This document shows, in pieces, positions 51,598 to 58,834 of a stretch of DNA of 58,834 bases. The position numbers and the translations under genes are program-made. Position 1 is the stretch's first letter. Every line of letters starts with the position of its first letter. A model generated the notes under the pieces. It was not told the origin of the DNA. It made no database searches and saw only the letters and a list, made by a program, of their open reading frames with translations. Source of the stretch: Oscillospiraceae bacterium (GTDB lineage Bacteria; Bacillota; Clostridia; Oscillospirales; Oscillospiraceae); NCBI GenBank assembly GCA_017427645.1, contig JAFRSI010000033.1, positions 1 to 58,834 of the forward strand. Direction: 5' to 3'.

Positions 51598-52130
51598 TGC
51601 GGCAATTCCCCCTTGTATATCGTGATCTGCCCGGCGGTCAGCTCTGCTGCGGTGTCGCAGAGTTCCGCCGCCGCGCAGTCCAGAGCCGCCAGTGCCCTGC
51701 GGTAGAGCTCGGTGATCTCGTCGTAGCGTCCCGCGTCGCTGTAAATGCTGTCGCTGACCACCACGGCGTTTTCCACGGTATTCAGAAAAGCCGTCAGATC
51801 CCGGATGCAGCGCTCGCCGGCTTCCCGATCCACCTGTCCGTCATGGAACATTTCGTTCATCATCAGGGCCGTCAGGCTGTCCAGCAGAAAGGCTGCCGCA
51901 GGGTCTGCCAGCTCCAGACAGGCAGGCAGATCTCTCCCCTGTTCCAGCGTCTCAAACCCCAGGCCCTCCCGGTCCGCCACGTGACGGCGGATGCGGAGAC
52001 GGTCCTCCTCGTCTACCGGGATCATGGTGGCCACGTAGTACCGTTTTCCGCCGGCGGCAAGACGCACCGCCAATTCCTGGGCCAGGGCGGATTTTCCGTT
52101 TTTGGCGCCGCCGGAGAGAAAAATCTTCAT
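51594..52130 (-). CDS. cobU: Adenosylcobinamide kinase/guanylyltransferase (CobU)
   Basis: A 178-residue protein with an intact P-loop (FLSGGAKNGKSALAQELA), YVATMIPVDEEDRLRIRRHV (Arg and the guanylylation-site His), FLLDSLTALMMNEMF and VVVSDSIYSDAGRYDEIT. The last motif replaces the usual NEVGxGIVP block, which the short paralogue at 50479 still has. CobU phosphorylates adenosylcobinamide and then transfers GMP to it. The start overlaps cobT by 4 bp. Confidence 0.88.
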   Translation of the reverse strand: MKIFLSGGAKNGKSALAQELAVRLAAGGKRYYVATMIPVDEEDRLRIRRHVADREGLGFETLEQGRDLPACLELADPAAAFLLDSLTALMMNEMFHDGQVDREAGERCIRDLTAFLNTVENAVVVSDSIYSDAGRYDEITELYRRALAALDCAAAELCDTAAELTAGQITIYKGELPQ

Positions 52131-53221
52131 GACTGCTCCTCCACACTGAAGGCGTCGCCCTGGCGGATCTCCTCCAGATACCCGTCGTCAATGCCGGCCT
52201 GGTCAAAGGTTGCCATATCGTTCATAACGGCGCAGGCCGCCTCCAGCACGCAGAAGGCCAGCGGGCAGCCGCTGCCCTCGCCCAGGCGCATATCCAGCAG
52301 CAGCATGGGCCGGAGCGCCATGGCGTCCATGGCAAGGCGGTAACCGATCTCAAAGGAGGCGTGACTTGGCACCAGGTAGGCGCGCACGTCGGGGCAGAGG
52401 CGGAAGGCGCACAGCGCCGCAACGGCGGAGATAAAGCCGTCGATCACCGCGGGGCGGCGCGTGGCGGCAGCCCCCAGAAAGGCCCCGCACATGGCCGCCA
52501 GATCGAAGCCGCCCACCTTCTGAAGCACGTCCACAGGGTCGGCTGCGTCGGGCTTGTTGACGGCAAGGGCCCGGCGGATCACTTGCTTTTTGCGGAGGAA
52601 GCTCTGGTCCGTAATGCCGCCGCCGCGGCCCGTCACACGGTCCACATCCGCCTCCAGCAGCACGGCCAGGACGGCCGAGGAGGTGGTGGTGTTGCCGATC
52701 CCCATCTCCCCCACACCCAGAACGTCCGCCTCCGCGGAGGCGGCCAGATCAAAACCGGTGTGTATGGCCTGCAGCGCCTGGGCGCGGGTCATGGCGGGCC
52801 CCTCGGAGATATCTGCCGTGCCCCGGGCGATCTTGCGGTCCAGCACCGCGTTCTCCCGGATCTCGGCGTTGACGCCCACGTCGCAGACGGTGACGCCGCA
52901 GCCGAAATGCTTTGCCAGCACGGAGGCCCCGGTTTTCCCCCTGGTCAGATTTACCGTCTGCATCAGAGTGACCGATTGCGGCGCACTGGAGACGCCCTGG
53001 GCCACCACGCCGTTATCGGCTGCAAAGACCAGCAGGTGTTTGCACGCCATGCGATTATGAACGCGGCCCGTGATGCCGGCCAGCTGAACGGCCAGATCCT
53101 CCAGCCGCCCCAGGCTGCCCGGCGGCTTGGCCAGGCGCGCCTGCAAGGCCCGGGCCTGCTCCATGGCCTCCCGGTCCGGCGGCGAGATCCGCGCCAGCAT
53201 CGCTTGCAGTTCTTTCTCCAT
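52127..53221 (-). CDS. cobT: Nicotinate-nucleotide--dimethylbenzimidazole phosphoribosyltransferase
   Basis: A 364-residue enzyme that activates the lower-ligand base as alpha-ribazole phosphate. CobT motifs are LAKPPGSLGRLEDLAVQLAG, VFAADNGVVAQGVSSAP, CDVGVNAEI, LGVGEMGIGNTTTSSAVLAV, VTGRGGGI, AALCAFRLCPDVRAYLVPSHAS and LDMRLGEGSGCPLAF with the catalytic Glu. It is the first gene of the nucleotide-loop operon. The upstream gap carries a promoter but no recognisable cobalamin riboswitch. Confidence 0.95.
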   Translation of the reverse strand: MEKELQAMLARISPPDREAMEQARALQARLAKPPGSLGRLEDLAVQLAGITGRVHNRMACKHLLVFAADNGVVAQGVSSAPQSVTLMQTVNLTRGKTGASVLAKHFGCGVTVCDVGVNAEIRENAVLDRKIARGTADISEGPAMTRAQALQAIHTGFDLAASAEADVLGVGEMGIGNTTTSSAVLAVLLEADVDRVTGRGGGITDQSFLRKKQVIRRALAVNKPDAADPVDVLQKVGGFDLAAMCGAFLGAAATRRPAVIDGFISAVAALCAFRLCPDVRAYLVPSHASFEIGYRLAMDAMALRPMLLLDMRLGEGSGCPLAFCVLEAACAVMNDMATFDQAGIDDGYLEEIRQGDAFSVEEQS

Positions 53222-53284
53222 CTTTGGCTCCTTATACCGGATAATGTCCTGTCTGTAAAGTGAATTCGCCTGTCAGTGATTCAT

Positions 53285-53304
53285 CCCGCGGCCAAAGCCG
53301 CGGG
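53285..53304 (-). promoter_or_regulatory. GC-rich hairpin in the cob operon leader
   Basis: An 8-bp GC stem (CCCGCGGC with its complement) around TTTG in the leader of about 100 nt before cobT. There is no T-run and no B12-box-like sequence nearby. It may stabilise the mRNA or take part in regulation of an unknown kind. Confidence 0.45.
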
Positions 53305-53330
53305 CCTTATTATTCTTGCTGACTGTCTAT

Positions 53331-53359
53331 ATATTAGCGGTCCGCAGTGGAAAAGTCAA
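53331..53359 (-). promoter_or_regulatory. Sigma-A promoter of the cob operon
   Basis: On the minus strand, TTGACT (53354-53359), a 17-bp spacer and TAATAT (53331-53336), about 105 bp before cobT. Confidence 0.75.
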
Positions 53360-53410
53360 GCGTCCCTCCCCTGCCGCCGCATGTCGAAGACAGCGGTTTT
53401 TCGCCCCGCA

Positions 53411-53440
53411 GTATAAGGCGGCATTTCCCCGGAAATACTT
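53411..53440 (+). promoter_or_regulatory. Possible forespore-type (sigma-F/sigma-G) promoter of sigG
   Basis: GTATA (53411-53415), an 18-bp spacer and AATACTT (53434-53440), a partial match to the sigma-G pattern GnATA and CATnnTA, 27 bp before sigG. It would allow the autoregulation known for sigG; the match is imperfect. Confidence 0.3.
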
Positions 53441-53466
53441 TTTCCAACGGATGAAGGAGGCGCTGT

Positions 53467-54237
53467 ATGCGGGGAAAGGTTGAATTATGCGGCGTAGATA
53501 CGGCAAAGCTGCCGGTGCTGAAAAACGAGGAGATGACGGAGCTGCTGCGGCGCAGCGGCTCCGGTGACAAGCAGGCGCGGGAGGAGCTGATCTGCGGCAA
53601 TCTGCGGCTGGTTCTGTCGGTGATCCAGCGATTTCTGGGGCGGGGCGCCAGCGCCGACGATCTCTTTCAGGTGGGTTGCATCGGGCTTATCAAGGCCATC
53701 GACAATTTTGATCTGAACCAATGCGTCCGCTTTTCCACCTACGCCGTGCCCATGATCATCGGCGAGATCCGCCGCTATCTGCGTGACAACAGCTCTCTGC
53801 GGGTCAGCCGCAGCATGCGCGACACTGCTTATCGGGTGCTCCAGGCCCGGGAAAAGCTGCTGGGACAGAGTCAGCGGGAGCCCACCGTGGAGGAGATCGC
53901 CCGGGAGCTGGATATCCCGCGTGAGGATGTGGTCATGGCCATGGACGCCATGGCGGATCCCGTCTCCCTCTACGAGCCCGTCTATTCCGACGGGGCTGAC
54001 GCCGCCTGCGTAATGGATCAGGTGAGAGACCGGTCCTGCAGCGACGAGGTTTGGCTCCGTCAGATCGCGCTGAAGGACGCCATTGCCCGGCTGGGACCGC
54101 GGGAACGCCGCATCCTGACCATGCGCTTTTTCCAGGGCCTGACGCAGATGGAGGTCTCCGCCCGGATCGGCATCTCCCAGGCCCAGGTGAGCCGCCTGGA
54201 AAAGGGCGCTGTGGGCAGCATCCGCCAGGCATTGTGA
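53467..54237 (+). CDS. sigG: RNA polymerase sporulation sigma factor SigG
   Basis: A 256-residue sigma-70 factor driving late forespore genes. The N-terminus KVELCGVDTAKLPVLKNEEM is the SigG hallmark. Region 2 (LRLVLSVIQRFLGRG, DDLFQVGCIGLIKAIDNFD, RFSTYAVPMIIGEIRRYLRD), region 3 (EPTVEEIARELDIPREDV) and region 4 (RFFQGLTQMEVSARIGISQAQVSRLEK) are complete. GAAGGAGG precedes ATG 53467. In Bacillus and many Clostridia it follows spoIIGA-sigE; here it is alone, facing away from the cob operon. Confidence 0.95.
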   Translation: MRGKVELCGVDTAKLPVLKNEEMTELLRRSGSGDKQAREELICGNLRLVLSVIQRFLGRGASADDLFQVGCIGLIKAIDNFDLNQCVRFSTYAVPMIIGEIRRYLRDNSSLRVSRSMRDTAYRVLQAREKLLGQSQREPTVEEIARELDIPREDVVMAMDAMADPVSLYEPVYSDGADAACVMDQVRDRSCSDEVWLRQIALKDAIARLGPRERRILTMRFFQGLTQMEVSARIGISQAQVSRLEKGAVGSIRQAL

Positions 54238-54249
54238 CCGCAGTTATGC

Positions 54250-54278
54250 TTGCCAAACCGCCGGATATCGTGTAAAAT
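54250..54278 (+). promoter_or_regulatory. Putative promoter of the aldo/keto reductase gene
   Basis: TTGCCA (54250-54255), a 17-bp spacer and TAAAAT (54273-54278), 32 bp before the ATG. Confidence 0.65.
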
Positions 54279-54310
54279 AGAGGCAACTCACAAGAAAGGC
54301 GGTTTGCCAC

Positions 54311-55336
54311 ATGAAAACTGTCACTCTGGGCTCCACCGGTATCGTCTCGCCGAAGAACGCCTTCGGCGCCCTGCCCATCCAGCGGGTCAGCGTCGAATAC
54401 GCCGCCAAGCTGCTGCGCCGTGCGTATGAGGCGGGCTTTACCCTCTTCGATACCGCCAACATGTACAGCGACAGCGAAAAGAAGATCGGCGTCGCCCTCC
54501 ACGACGTGCGGGACAAGATCACCATCACCACCAAGACCGGCGCCCTGGACGTGGATACCTTCTGGGCCCACCTGCACAACAGCCTGAGGATGCTGCAGAC
54601 GGACCACGTGGACATCCTGCAGTTCCACAACCCCGCCTTCTGCCCCAAGCCCGGCGACGGCACGGGCCTCTACGAGGCGGCGCTGGAGGCCAAGGCCCAG
54701 GGCAAGATCCTCCACATCGGCATCACCAACCACCGCCTGACCGTGGCCCACGAGGCCATCGAGTCCGGCCTGTACGAGACGCTGCAGTTCCCCTTCAACT
54801 ACCTGGCCACGGAGAAGGATATCGAGCTGACGCGCCTGTGCAGGGAGCACAACATGGGCTTCATCGCCATGAAGGCCCTGTCCGGCGGCCTGCTCAACAA
54901 CGCCGCCGCCTGCTACGCCTGGCTGGATCAGTACGACAACGTGCTGCCCATCTGGGGCGTGCAGCGGGAGTCGGAGCTGGAGCAGTTCATCTCCTTTATG
55001 ACCGATCCCCCCGTCCTGAACGAGGAGCTCGCCGCCGTGGTCGAAAAGGACCGCGCCGAGCTGGTGGGCAGCTTCTGCCGCGGCTGCGGCTACTGCATGC
55101 CCTGCCCCATGGACATCGAGATCAACAACTGCGCCCGCATGAGCCAGCTGATCCGCCGCGCCCCCTCCGCCCCCTACCTGACTCCCGCATGGCAGGAGAA
55201 AATGCTGCTGATCGAGCAGTGCCTCCACTGCGACTCCTGCAAGTCCAAGTGCCCCTACGGGCTGGACACGCCCACGCTCCTGCAGGAGAACCTGGCGGAC
55301 TACAAGCGCATCCTGGCCGGCGAGGTGCAGATCTGA
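54311..55336 (+). CDS. Aldo/keto reductase with C-terminal ferredoxin-type 4Fe-4S domain
   Basis: A 341-residue oxidoreductase. The TIM-barrel N-terminal part has GFTLFDTANMYSDSEKKIG (catalytic Asp and Tyr), the Lys in TTKTGAL and LQFHNPAFC. The C-terminal domain has two cysteine groups, CRGCGYCMPCPMDIEINNC and CLHCDSCKSKCPYGLDTP, able to bind two Fe-S clusters. Such proteins are common in anaerobes. The substrate is unknown, and the clusters suggest electron exchange with ferredoxin in addition to or instead of NAD(P)H. It is a single-gene unit between its own promoter and terminator. Confidence 0.92.
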   Translation: MKTVTLGSTGIVSPKNAFGALPIQRVSVEYAAKLLRRAYEAGFTLFDTANMYSDSEKKIGVALHDVRDKITITTKTGALDVDTFWAHLHNSLRMLQTDHVDILQFHNPAFCPKPGDGTGLYEAALEAKAQGKILHIGITNHRLTVAHEAIESGLYETLQFPFNYLATEKDIELTRLCREHNMGFIAMKALSGGLLNNAAACYAWLDQYDNVLPIWGVQRESELEQFISFMTDPPVLNEELAAVVEKDRAELVGSFCRGCGYCMPCPMDIEINNCARMSQLIRRAPSAPYLTPAWQEKMLLIEQCLHCDSCKSKCPYGLDTPTLLQENLADYKRILAGEVQI

Positions 55337-55350
55337 TCCATAGGAAAGCA

Positions 55351-55385
55351 AACGAGGGAGGCAATCCATGCCTCCCTCGTTTTGT
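55351..55385. terminator. Bidirectional terminator
   Basis: A 13-bp perfect stem (55351-55363 with 55369-55381) and a 5-nt loop, followed by TTTG. It lies between the converging reductase and the minus-strand gene at 55385. Confidence 0.85.
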
Positions 55386-55921
55386 TATTGTTCGATCCGG
55401 CCGCGCTCGATCCAGTCCAGGGCGATGGTCGGCAGCGTGCCCAGCAGCGTACTGGTGCTGATCTGATTTGTGATGTAGGAGAAGCGCTTGCCCTCGGCGT
55501 TGACGTACGACACGAACAAGGAGGGGATCGGCTCCCGGGTATAGGAGTCCTTCATCTGCGCGCCCCACAGCTCCAGGACGGCGCCGTCGGCAAAGGCGAT
55601 CCGCAGCGGCTCCTCCTTGGGCAGCCTGTACCTGGCGCCGCCGCTGCCGCCGTCCATCAGATACATGAGCAGCTGGCTGAGCTTTTCCTGCGTCATCTCC
55701 TCGCTCTTCCCGTCCACGGTGCAGACAGCGGCCGTTCCCCACTTGGAGGCGATGCAGCTTTCGGAGATGTCGCCCATGAAATTGTGATACCGGTAGATAT
55801 GCCCCCCGTGGACCGCCACGGGCAGGATCAGTACCGCCAGCAGCACCACCGCGGCGATGATGCAGACGATCAGCTTCACATCGTGCCGGGGCGTGCTGGG
55901 CGGATTGACGTTTTCATACAT
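55385..55921 (-). CDS. Hypothetical single-helix membrane protein
   Basis: I do not recognise the family. The 178-residue product has a short cytoplasmic start (MYENVNPPSTPRHD), one membrane helix (VKLIVCIIAAVVLLAVLILPVAV) and an extracytoplasmic domain of about 140 residues with alternating beta-type segments (FADGAVLELWGAQM, SLFVSYVNAEGKRFSYI) and a Gly/Ser-rich turn. AGGAGGGA precedes ATG 55921. It lies next to, but divergent from, the sigma/anti-sigma pair. Confidence 0.7.
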   Translation of the reverse strand: MYENVNPPSTPRHDVKLIVCIIAAVVLLAVLILPVAVHGGHIYRYHNFMGDISESCIASKWGTAAVCTVDGKSEEMTQEKLSQLLMYLMDGGSGGARYRLPKEEPLRIAFADGAVLELWGAQMKDSYTREPIPSLFVSYVNAEGKRFSYITNQISTSTLLGTLPTIALDWIERGRIEQ

Positions 55922-56027
55922 CGCGCATCCCTCCTGTTGTGCATATCATATCAGACAAAACGCCCCGCGTCCATCAACTCCCGGTTGCAGACGCCAAAAT
56001 TTCTCGAAAAAAGCGGCAACTTCAGGT

Positions 56028-56059
56028 TGCATCCCTTTTTTATGCATTCCGTGTAAGAT
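56028..56059 (+). promoter_or_regulatory. Candidate autoregulatory promoter of the sigma factor pair
   Basis: TGCATCCCTTTTTT (from 56028) and GTGTAAGAT (56051-56059) resemble a two-part ECF-type promoter. It is preceded by the inverted repeat GCAAC-TTCAG-GTTGC (56016-56030). It lies 65 bp before the sigma gene. The assignment is from pattern only. Confidence 0.3.
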
Positions 56060-56123
56060 TTTCCCCGCCGGACCGAAAGATGAGATAGGAAACCGGTTTT
56101 CTGACAGTAAGGAGACATTCGTC

Positions 56124-56684
56124 ATGAGAGATCGCGAGCTGATAGAGCTGCTGCGCCGGGATCCGGAGCGGGGCTTCCGGCAGCTGACGGACCAGTATAC
56201 GGGCCTGGTGTGGTCCGTGGTCCGCGCACGGCTGGGCGAGGCGGGCACACGGGAGGACGTAGAGGAGTGCGTCAGCGACGCCTTTGCCGCGTTCTACCTG
56301 TCGCTGGACCGCATGGACCCGGACAGCGGCACCGTCAAGGCCTATCTCTGCGCCATCGCGCGGCACAAGGCCATCGACCGCTGCGAGGCCCTGGTCCGCA
56401 GCGGCGGCGTCCTCTCCCTGGAAGCGGAATCGGAGCGTGCCGCTCTGGCGGACGAATTCTCCGTGGAAGAAGCGTTCATCAGCGCCCAGCGGCGGCGTGC
56501 CGTCATTGAAGCCGTCGCCGCCCTGGGGTATCCGGACCGGGAGATCATCGTGAGGAAGTTCCTGCTGGGCGAGTCCTCCCGCTCCGTGGCGGAGGACCTG
56601 GGGATGACGGTGTCGGCCGTGGACACCAGGACCCACCGGGCGCTGAAACGACTGCGGAGTGAATGGGAGGAAACGGAAGCATGA
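56124..56684 (+). CDS. Sigma-70 family (ECF-like) RNA polymerase sigma factor
   Basis: A 186-residue alternative sigma factor with only regions 2 and 4. Region 2 shows FRQLTDQYTGLVWSVVRARL, REDVEECVSDAFAAFYLSL and LCAIARHKAIDRCEAL. Region 4 shows LGYPDREIIVRKFLLGESSRSVAEDLGMTVSAVDTRTHRALKRL. AAGGAG lies before ATG 56124; the frame further upstream is non-coding. The stop overlaps the ATG of the next gene (ATGA), so sigma and its probable membrane regulator are made together. Confidence 0.9.
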   Translation: MRDRELIELLRRDPERGFRQLTDQYTGLVWSVVRARLGEAGTREDVEECVSDAFAAFYLSLDRMDPDSGTVKAYLCAIARHKAIDRCEALVRSGGVLSLEAESERAALADEFSVEEAFISAQRRRAVIEAVAALGYPDREIIVRKFLLGESSRSVAEDLGMTVSAVDTRTHRALKRLRSEWEETEA

Positions 56685-58282
56685 AAAAGGATCTGTACGA
56701 TATCCTGCGCGACGCCGCGCCGGAGGACCTGGAGCCGCTGTGGGACGCACTCCCGGCGGCGGAGGTGGATGAACTCACGGCGCGCCGCATCCGGGAGCGG
56801 GCCATGAAAAAGGCCGGCATACCGGTGCGCGGCGCCGGGCGGCGCCCCTGGCGGCGCATCGCCGCGGCCGCCGCCTGCCTGGTGCTGGCGGCCGTGGCTG
56901 CCTTTGCCACCCGGGCCTACGCCGCCGAGCTGCGGGAATACCGGGCGGCGGTGACGTTTTTCCGGGAGAACGAGCTGTCTCTGGAGGGGCTGACCCGTGA
57001 GGAGATCAAGGAGGTCTATCGGGATATCTCCGCGGAGAGCTTCACCTGCGGCAAAACGGCGGAGGTCATGGACCGCTCCATGGGGACGTGGAGCGTCCGG
57101 GGCTTTGAGCTGGATCTGGGCGACCCGGACCCGGCGGAGCTGGAGGCCCTGTGGAACTACCGGAAGATGAACGTGGGCGACGAGGCCCATCCCCTGTATC
57201 GGGTGGAGCAGGACGGACTCCGCTATGTAAGTCAAGTTGTGACAGCCTATAACGGGGCGGTGTACTACAGCACCGTTGCTTTGTTTGATCACGACGACGT
57301 GTCGTGGGAAGTCAAGCTGCATGATATCTCCCTGTGGGGCGTATTTCCCGTCTCTGACGGCGTGATCGCCTGGGGAGACAGCCCGTATCTCAGCTATGAA
57401 GACGAGATCCTGGTCCGCCACAATGACGAAAGGGCTGTGGGACTTGCCAAAATCAGCAGCAGCGGCAAGCTGCTGTGGAAGCTCTGGCTGGACGGCGCCG
57501 CATTCCCCAAGGAGGTGGCCCTGGCTGCCTCGGAGACCGAAAACGGCAATTGTGTCGTGCTGACCAGGGCCTTCGACGCCGCTGACGAGGAGAACCGCTG
57601 CTATCTGGTCACCGTGTCCGCGGAGGGGCAGATCGCGGATCGCTTCGAGATCCGCGGCCCGATCCCCATTAAGGGCAAGGGACACATTGCCGCCCTGGGC
57701 GACGAGTATCTGATCTTCGGCGAGATCGCGGGAGAGGCCGACTCCATCACCCGGGTGAGCCGGGACGGATCGTCCGTTGAGACCCACGCCTATGCGGAGG
57801 AGGGCCTCACCTACCATTTCAGCGACATGATCTCCGACGGGGAGCACGTCTGGCTGTCCGGCTATTCCATGGCATACGACAGGGATGATATCCTGGGCTT
57901 GACGCAGGCTGTGCGGGCGCGCATGGCGGAGACGGGCGAAGCCGTCAGCCGCGAGGAGCTGACAAAGCTGACCCGGGACTATTACGGAGCTGTCCTGCTG
58001 GTCTGCTCAAACGAGGGCGGCGAGGCGAAGACCGTCTACTCCGTCCAGGGCTCCGTGGGCCGCGGACTGGCCTTCGGCGGCGACGGATCGCTGATCTGGA
58101 CCGTGGAGCGGATCGAGTCGTCCGAGTTCTACGCCCCCGGACAGATGCGGCCGATCGACTACGTCTTTTCCGCCACCCACGTGTTCCGGTATATTTTCGG
58201 CTCGGACGGCAGTCTCACCCGGGAGGATACGGGGGAGTATTCCGGCTTCGGCCCGTCGCAGATCATCCACGCCGGGTCGTGA
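56681..58282 (+). CDS. Membrane protein, probable anti-sigma factor with beta-propeller-like ectodomain
   Basis: A 533-residue protein. The cytoplasmic helical N-terminus (MKKDLYDILRDAAPEDLEPL ... RRIRERAMKKAG) resembles short anti-sigma regions. A membrane helix follows (RRIAAAAACLVLAAVAAFAT, about residues 55-80). The external part (about 85-533) has repeated beta patterns with aromatic and Gly-Asp turns (YYSTVALFDHDDVSWEVKL, NGNCVVLTRAFDA, GDEYLIFGEI, DGEHVWLSGYS, DGSLIWTVERI), like a beta-propeller. Coupling to the sigma gene by a 4-bp overlap supports an anti-sigma role. The signal is unknown. Confidence 0.75.
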   Translation: MKKDLYDILRDAAPEDLEPLWDALPAAEVDELTARRIRERAMKKAGIPVRGAGRRPWRRIAAAAACLVLAAVAAFATRAYAAELREYRAAVTFFRENELSLEGLTREEIKEVYRDISAESFTCGKTAEVMDRSMGTWSVRGFELDLGDPDPAELEALWNYRKMNVGDEAHPLYRVEQDGLRYVSQVVTAYNGAVYYSTVALFDHDDVSWEVKLHDISLWGVFPVSDGVIAWGDSPYLSYEDEILVRHNDERAVGLAKISSSGKLLWKLWLDGAAFPKEVALAASETENGNCVVLTRAFDAADEENRCYLVTVSAEGQIADRFEIRGPIPIKGKGHIAALGDEYLIFGEIAGEADSITRVSRDGSSVETHAYAEEGLTYHFSDMISDGEHVWLSGYSMAYDRDDILGLTQAVRARMAETGEAVSREELTKLTRDYYGAVLLVCSNEGGEAKTVYSVQGSVGRGLAFGGDGSLIWTVERIESSEFYAPGQMRPIDYVFSATHVFRYIFGSDGSLTREDTGEYSGFGPSQIIHAGS

Positions 58283-58290
58283 TATTAACA

Positions 58291-58323
58291 AAAGAAAGAG
58301 ACGGCGGAGCCGTCTCTTTCTTT
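58291..58323. terminator. Bidirectional terminator
   Basis: A stem AAAGAAAGAGACGGC with its complement around GGA, followed by TTTAT in the plus direction and TTTT in the minus direction. It lies between the anti-sigma gene and glnS. Confidence 0.88.
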
Positions 58324-58335
58324 ATATCCGAGTGT

Positions 58336-58834
58336 TTACTTTTTGAAGCTGTCCTTCAGCAGCACGGCGCGGTTGAACACCAGGTGGTCGGCGGTGCAGT
58401 CCCGGTTGTCCATGCAGAAATAGCCGGTGCGCATGAACTGGAAGGTGGGCGCGTTGACGCCGGTGCGGTTCTCCACCTTGTCAAAGGCGGCGGCGACGTC
58501 AGCCATGCGCCGTTCCACCTTGCAGCCGCTGAGGATCTCCAGGCTGTCGGGATTCAGCACGGAGAGGAAGCCCTCGGGGGCGGCGTCGGGATTGGCGTCC
58601 AGGAACAGGTTGTCATAGAGCCGCACCTCGGCGTCCAGGCAGTTCTCCGCATCCACCCAGTGGATGGTGGCTCCCTTCACCTTCCGCCCATCGGTGGGGT
58701 TGCCGCCCCGGGAGTCGGGATCGTACTGGCACAGGACCTCGGTCACATTGCCGTTCTCGTCCTTGACGCAGCCGGTGCAGGTCACCAGATAGGCGCCCTT
58801 GAGACGCACCTCGTTGCCGGGGTACATCCGCTTG
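58336..58834 (-). CDS. glnS: Glutaminyl-tRNA synthetase, C-terminal part (cut by window edge)
   Basis: About 165 C-terminal residues are visible; the frame is open to the window end. They match the two beta-barrel anticodon-binding domains of GlnRS: VRLKGAYLVTCTGCVKDENG, YDPDSRGG (DPDSRGG is characteristic), KVKGATIHWVDAENCLDAEV, YDNLF, FDKVENRTGVNAPTFQFMRT, GYFCMDNRD and FNRAVLLKDSFKK. The catalytic domain is outside the window. Having GlnRS suggests direct charging of tRNA-Gln. Confidence 0.93.
   Translation of the reverse strand, partial: KRMYPGNEVRLKGAYLVTCTGCVKDENGNVTEVLCQYDPDSRGGNPTDGRKVKGATIHWVDAENCLDAEVRLYDNLFLDANPDAAPEGFLSVLNPDSLEILSGCKVERRMADVAAAFDKVENRTGVNAPTFQFMRTGYFCMDNRDCTADHLVFNRAVLLKDSFKK

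Noticed and set aside
53222..53330. Cobalamin riboswitch upstream of cobT
   Set aside because: The leader is only about 100 nt and I found no B12-box-like sequence or multi-stem fold; only a short GC hairpin is evident.

Overview
The window looks like a chromosomal segment of a GC-rich, spore-forming member of the Clostridia, most likely an Oscillospiraceae-type gut anaerobe. The lineage is inferred from several things: an in-frame IspH-S1 fusion, split transketolase subunits, a PPi-type phosphofructokinase, a butyrate-type CoA-transferase, a 4Fe-4S aldo/keto reductase, DUF5685, DUF3343 and DUF937 proteins, and sporulation genes (sigG, spoVM, a SipL/SpoVID-like SPOCS-LysM gene, yunB, ytfJ, ylmC/ymxH). 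Most of the segment is dense core genome. Only the recombinase tail at the left edge and an AT-richer ORF at about 2.2-2.8 kb look accessory. No tRNA, CRISPR array or insertion sequence was seen.

Layout. 0-7 kb: recombinase end, two-subunit transketolase, an AT-rich membrane protein, a frameshifted membrane gene, a DUF937 gene with a near-consensus promoter, then divergent fba and pfp. 7-13.4 kb (minus strand): a CoA-transferase/coaX pair, then murD-yunB-ligA. 13.4-13.8 kb: RNase P RNA, divergent from murD. 13.8-32 kb (minus): one long, tightly overlapped run in the order cdaA-cdaR-rseC-like-DUF5685-dnaJ-like-yicC-remA-gmk-rpoZ-priA-def-fmt-rsmB-rlmN-prpC-prkC-rsgA. It then continues past a terminator into an unrecognised 52-residue membrane protein, spoVM (24 codons, missed by length filters) and the sipL-like gene. 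This keeps the Bacillus yloC-to-spoVM gene order but lacks coaBC, rpe and thiN.

32-35.3 kb: a DUF3343/cysteine-desulfurase pair and carD-ispD-ispF. 35.4-45.6 kb: a single apparent operon of a site-2-type protease, scpA, scpB, DUF2953, ytfJ, a D,D-carboxypeptidase, a pseudouridine synthase, an RpiR regulator, a flavoprotein fused in frame to cytidylate kinase, plsC and ispH-S1. 45.6-49.3 kb: an 11-bp-periodic element, two envelope proteins, rpsB-tsf and a YlmC/YmxH protein. 49.3-53.3 kb: a cobalamin nucleotide-loop operon (cobT, cobU, cobS, a short second CobU-like protein, cobC fused to a Cys-rich domain, and an unknown protein). 53.4-58.8 kb: sigG, an aldo/keto reductase, an unknown membrane protein, a sigma/anti-sigma pair and the end of glnS.

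The most interesting points are these. (1) spoVM lies directly upstream of a SipL/SpoVID-like gene, behind a new small membrane protein and a candidate mother-cell promoter, with a hairpin that covers the sipL ribosome-binding site. (2) Three gene junctions have lost the stop codon but keep a strong internal ribosome-binding site and ATG. (3) Two CobU-like paralogues in one operon keep different halves of the CobU motif set. (4) A seven-unit 11-bp array lies between divergent genes.
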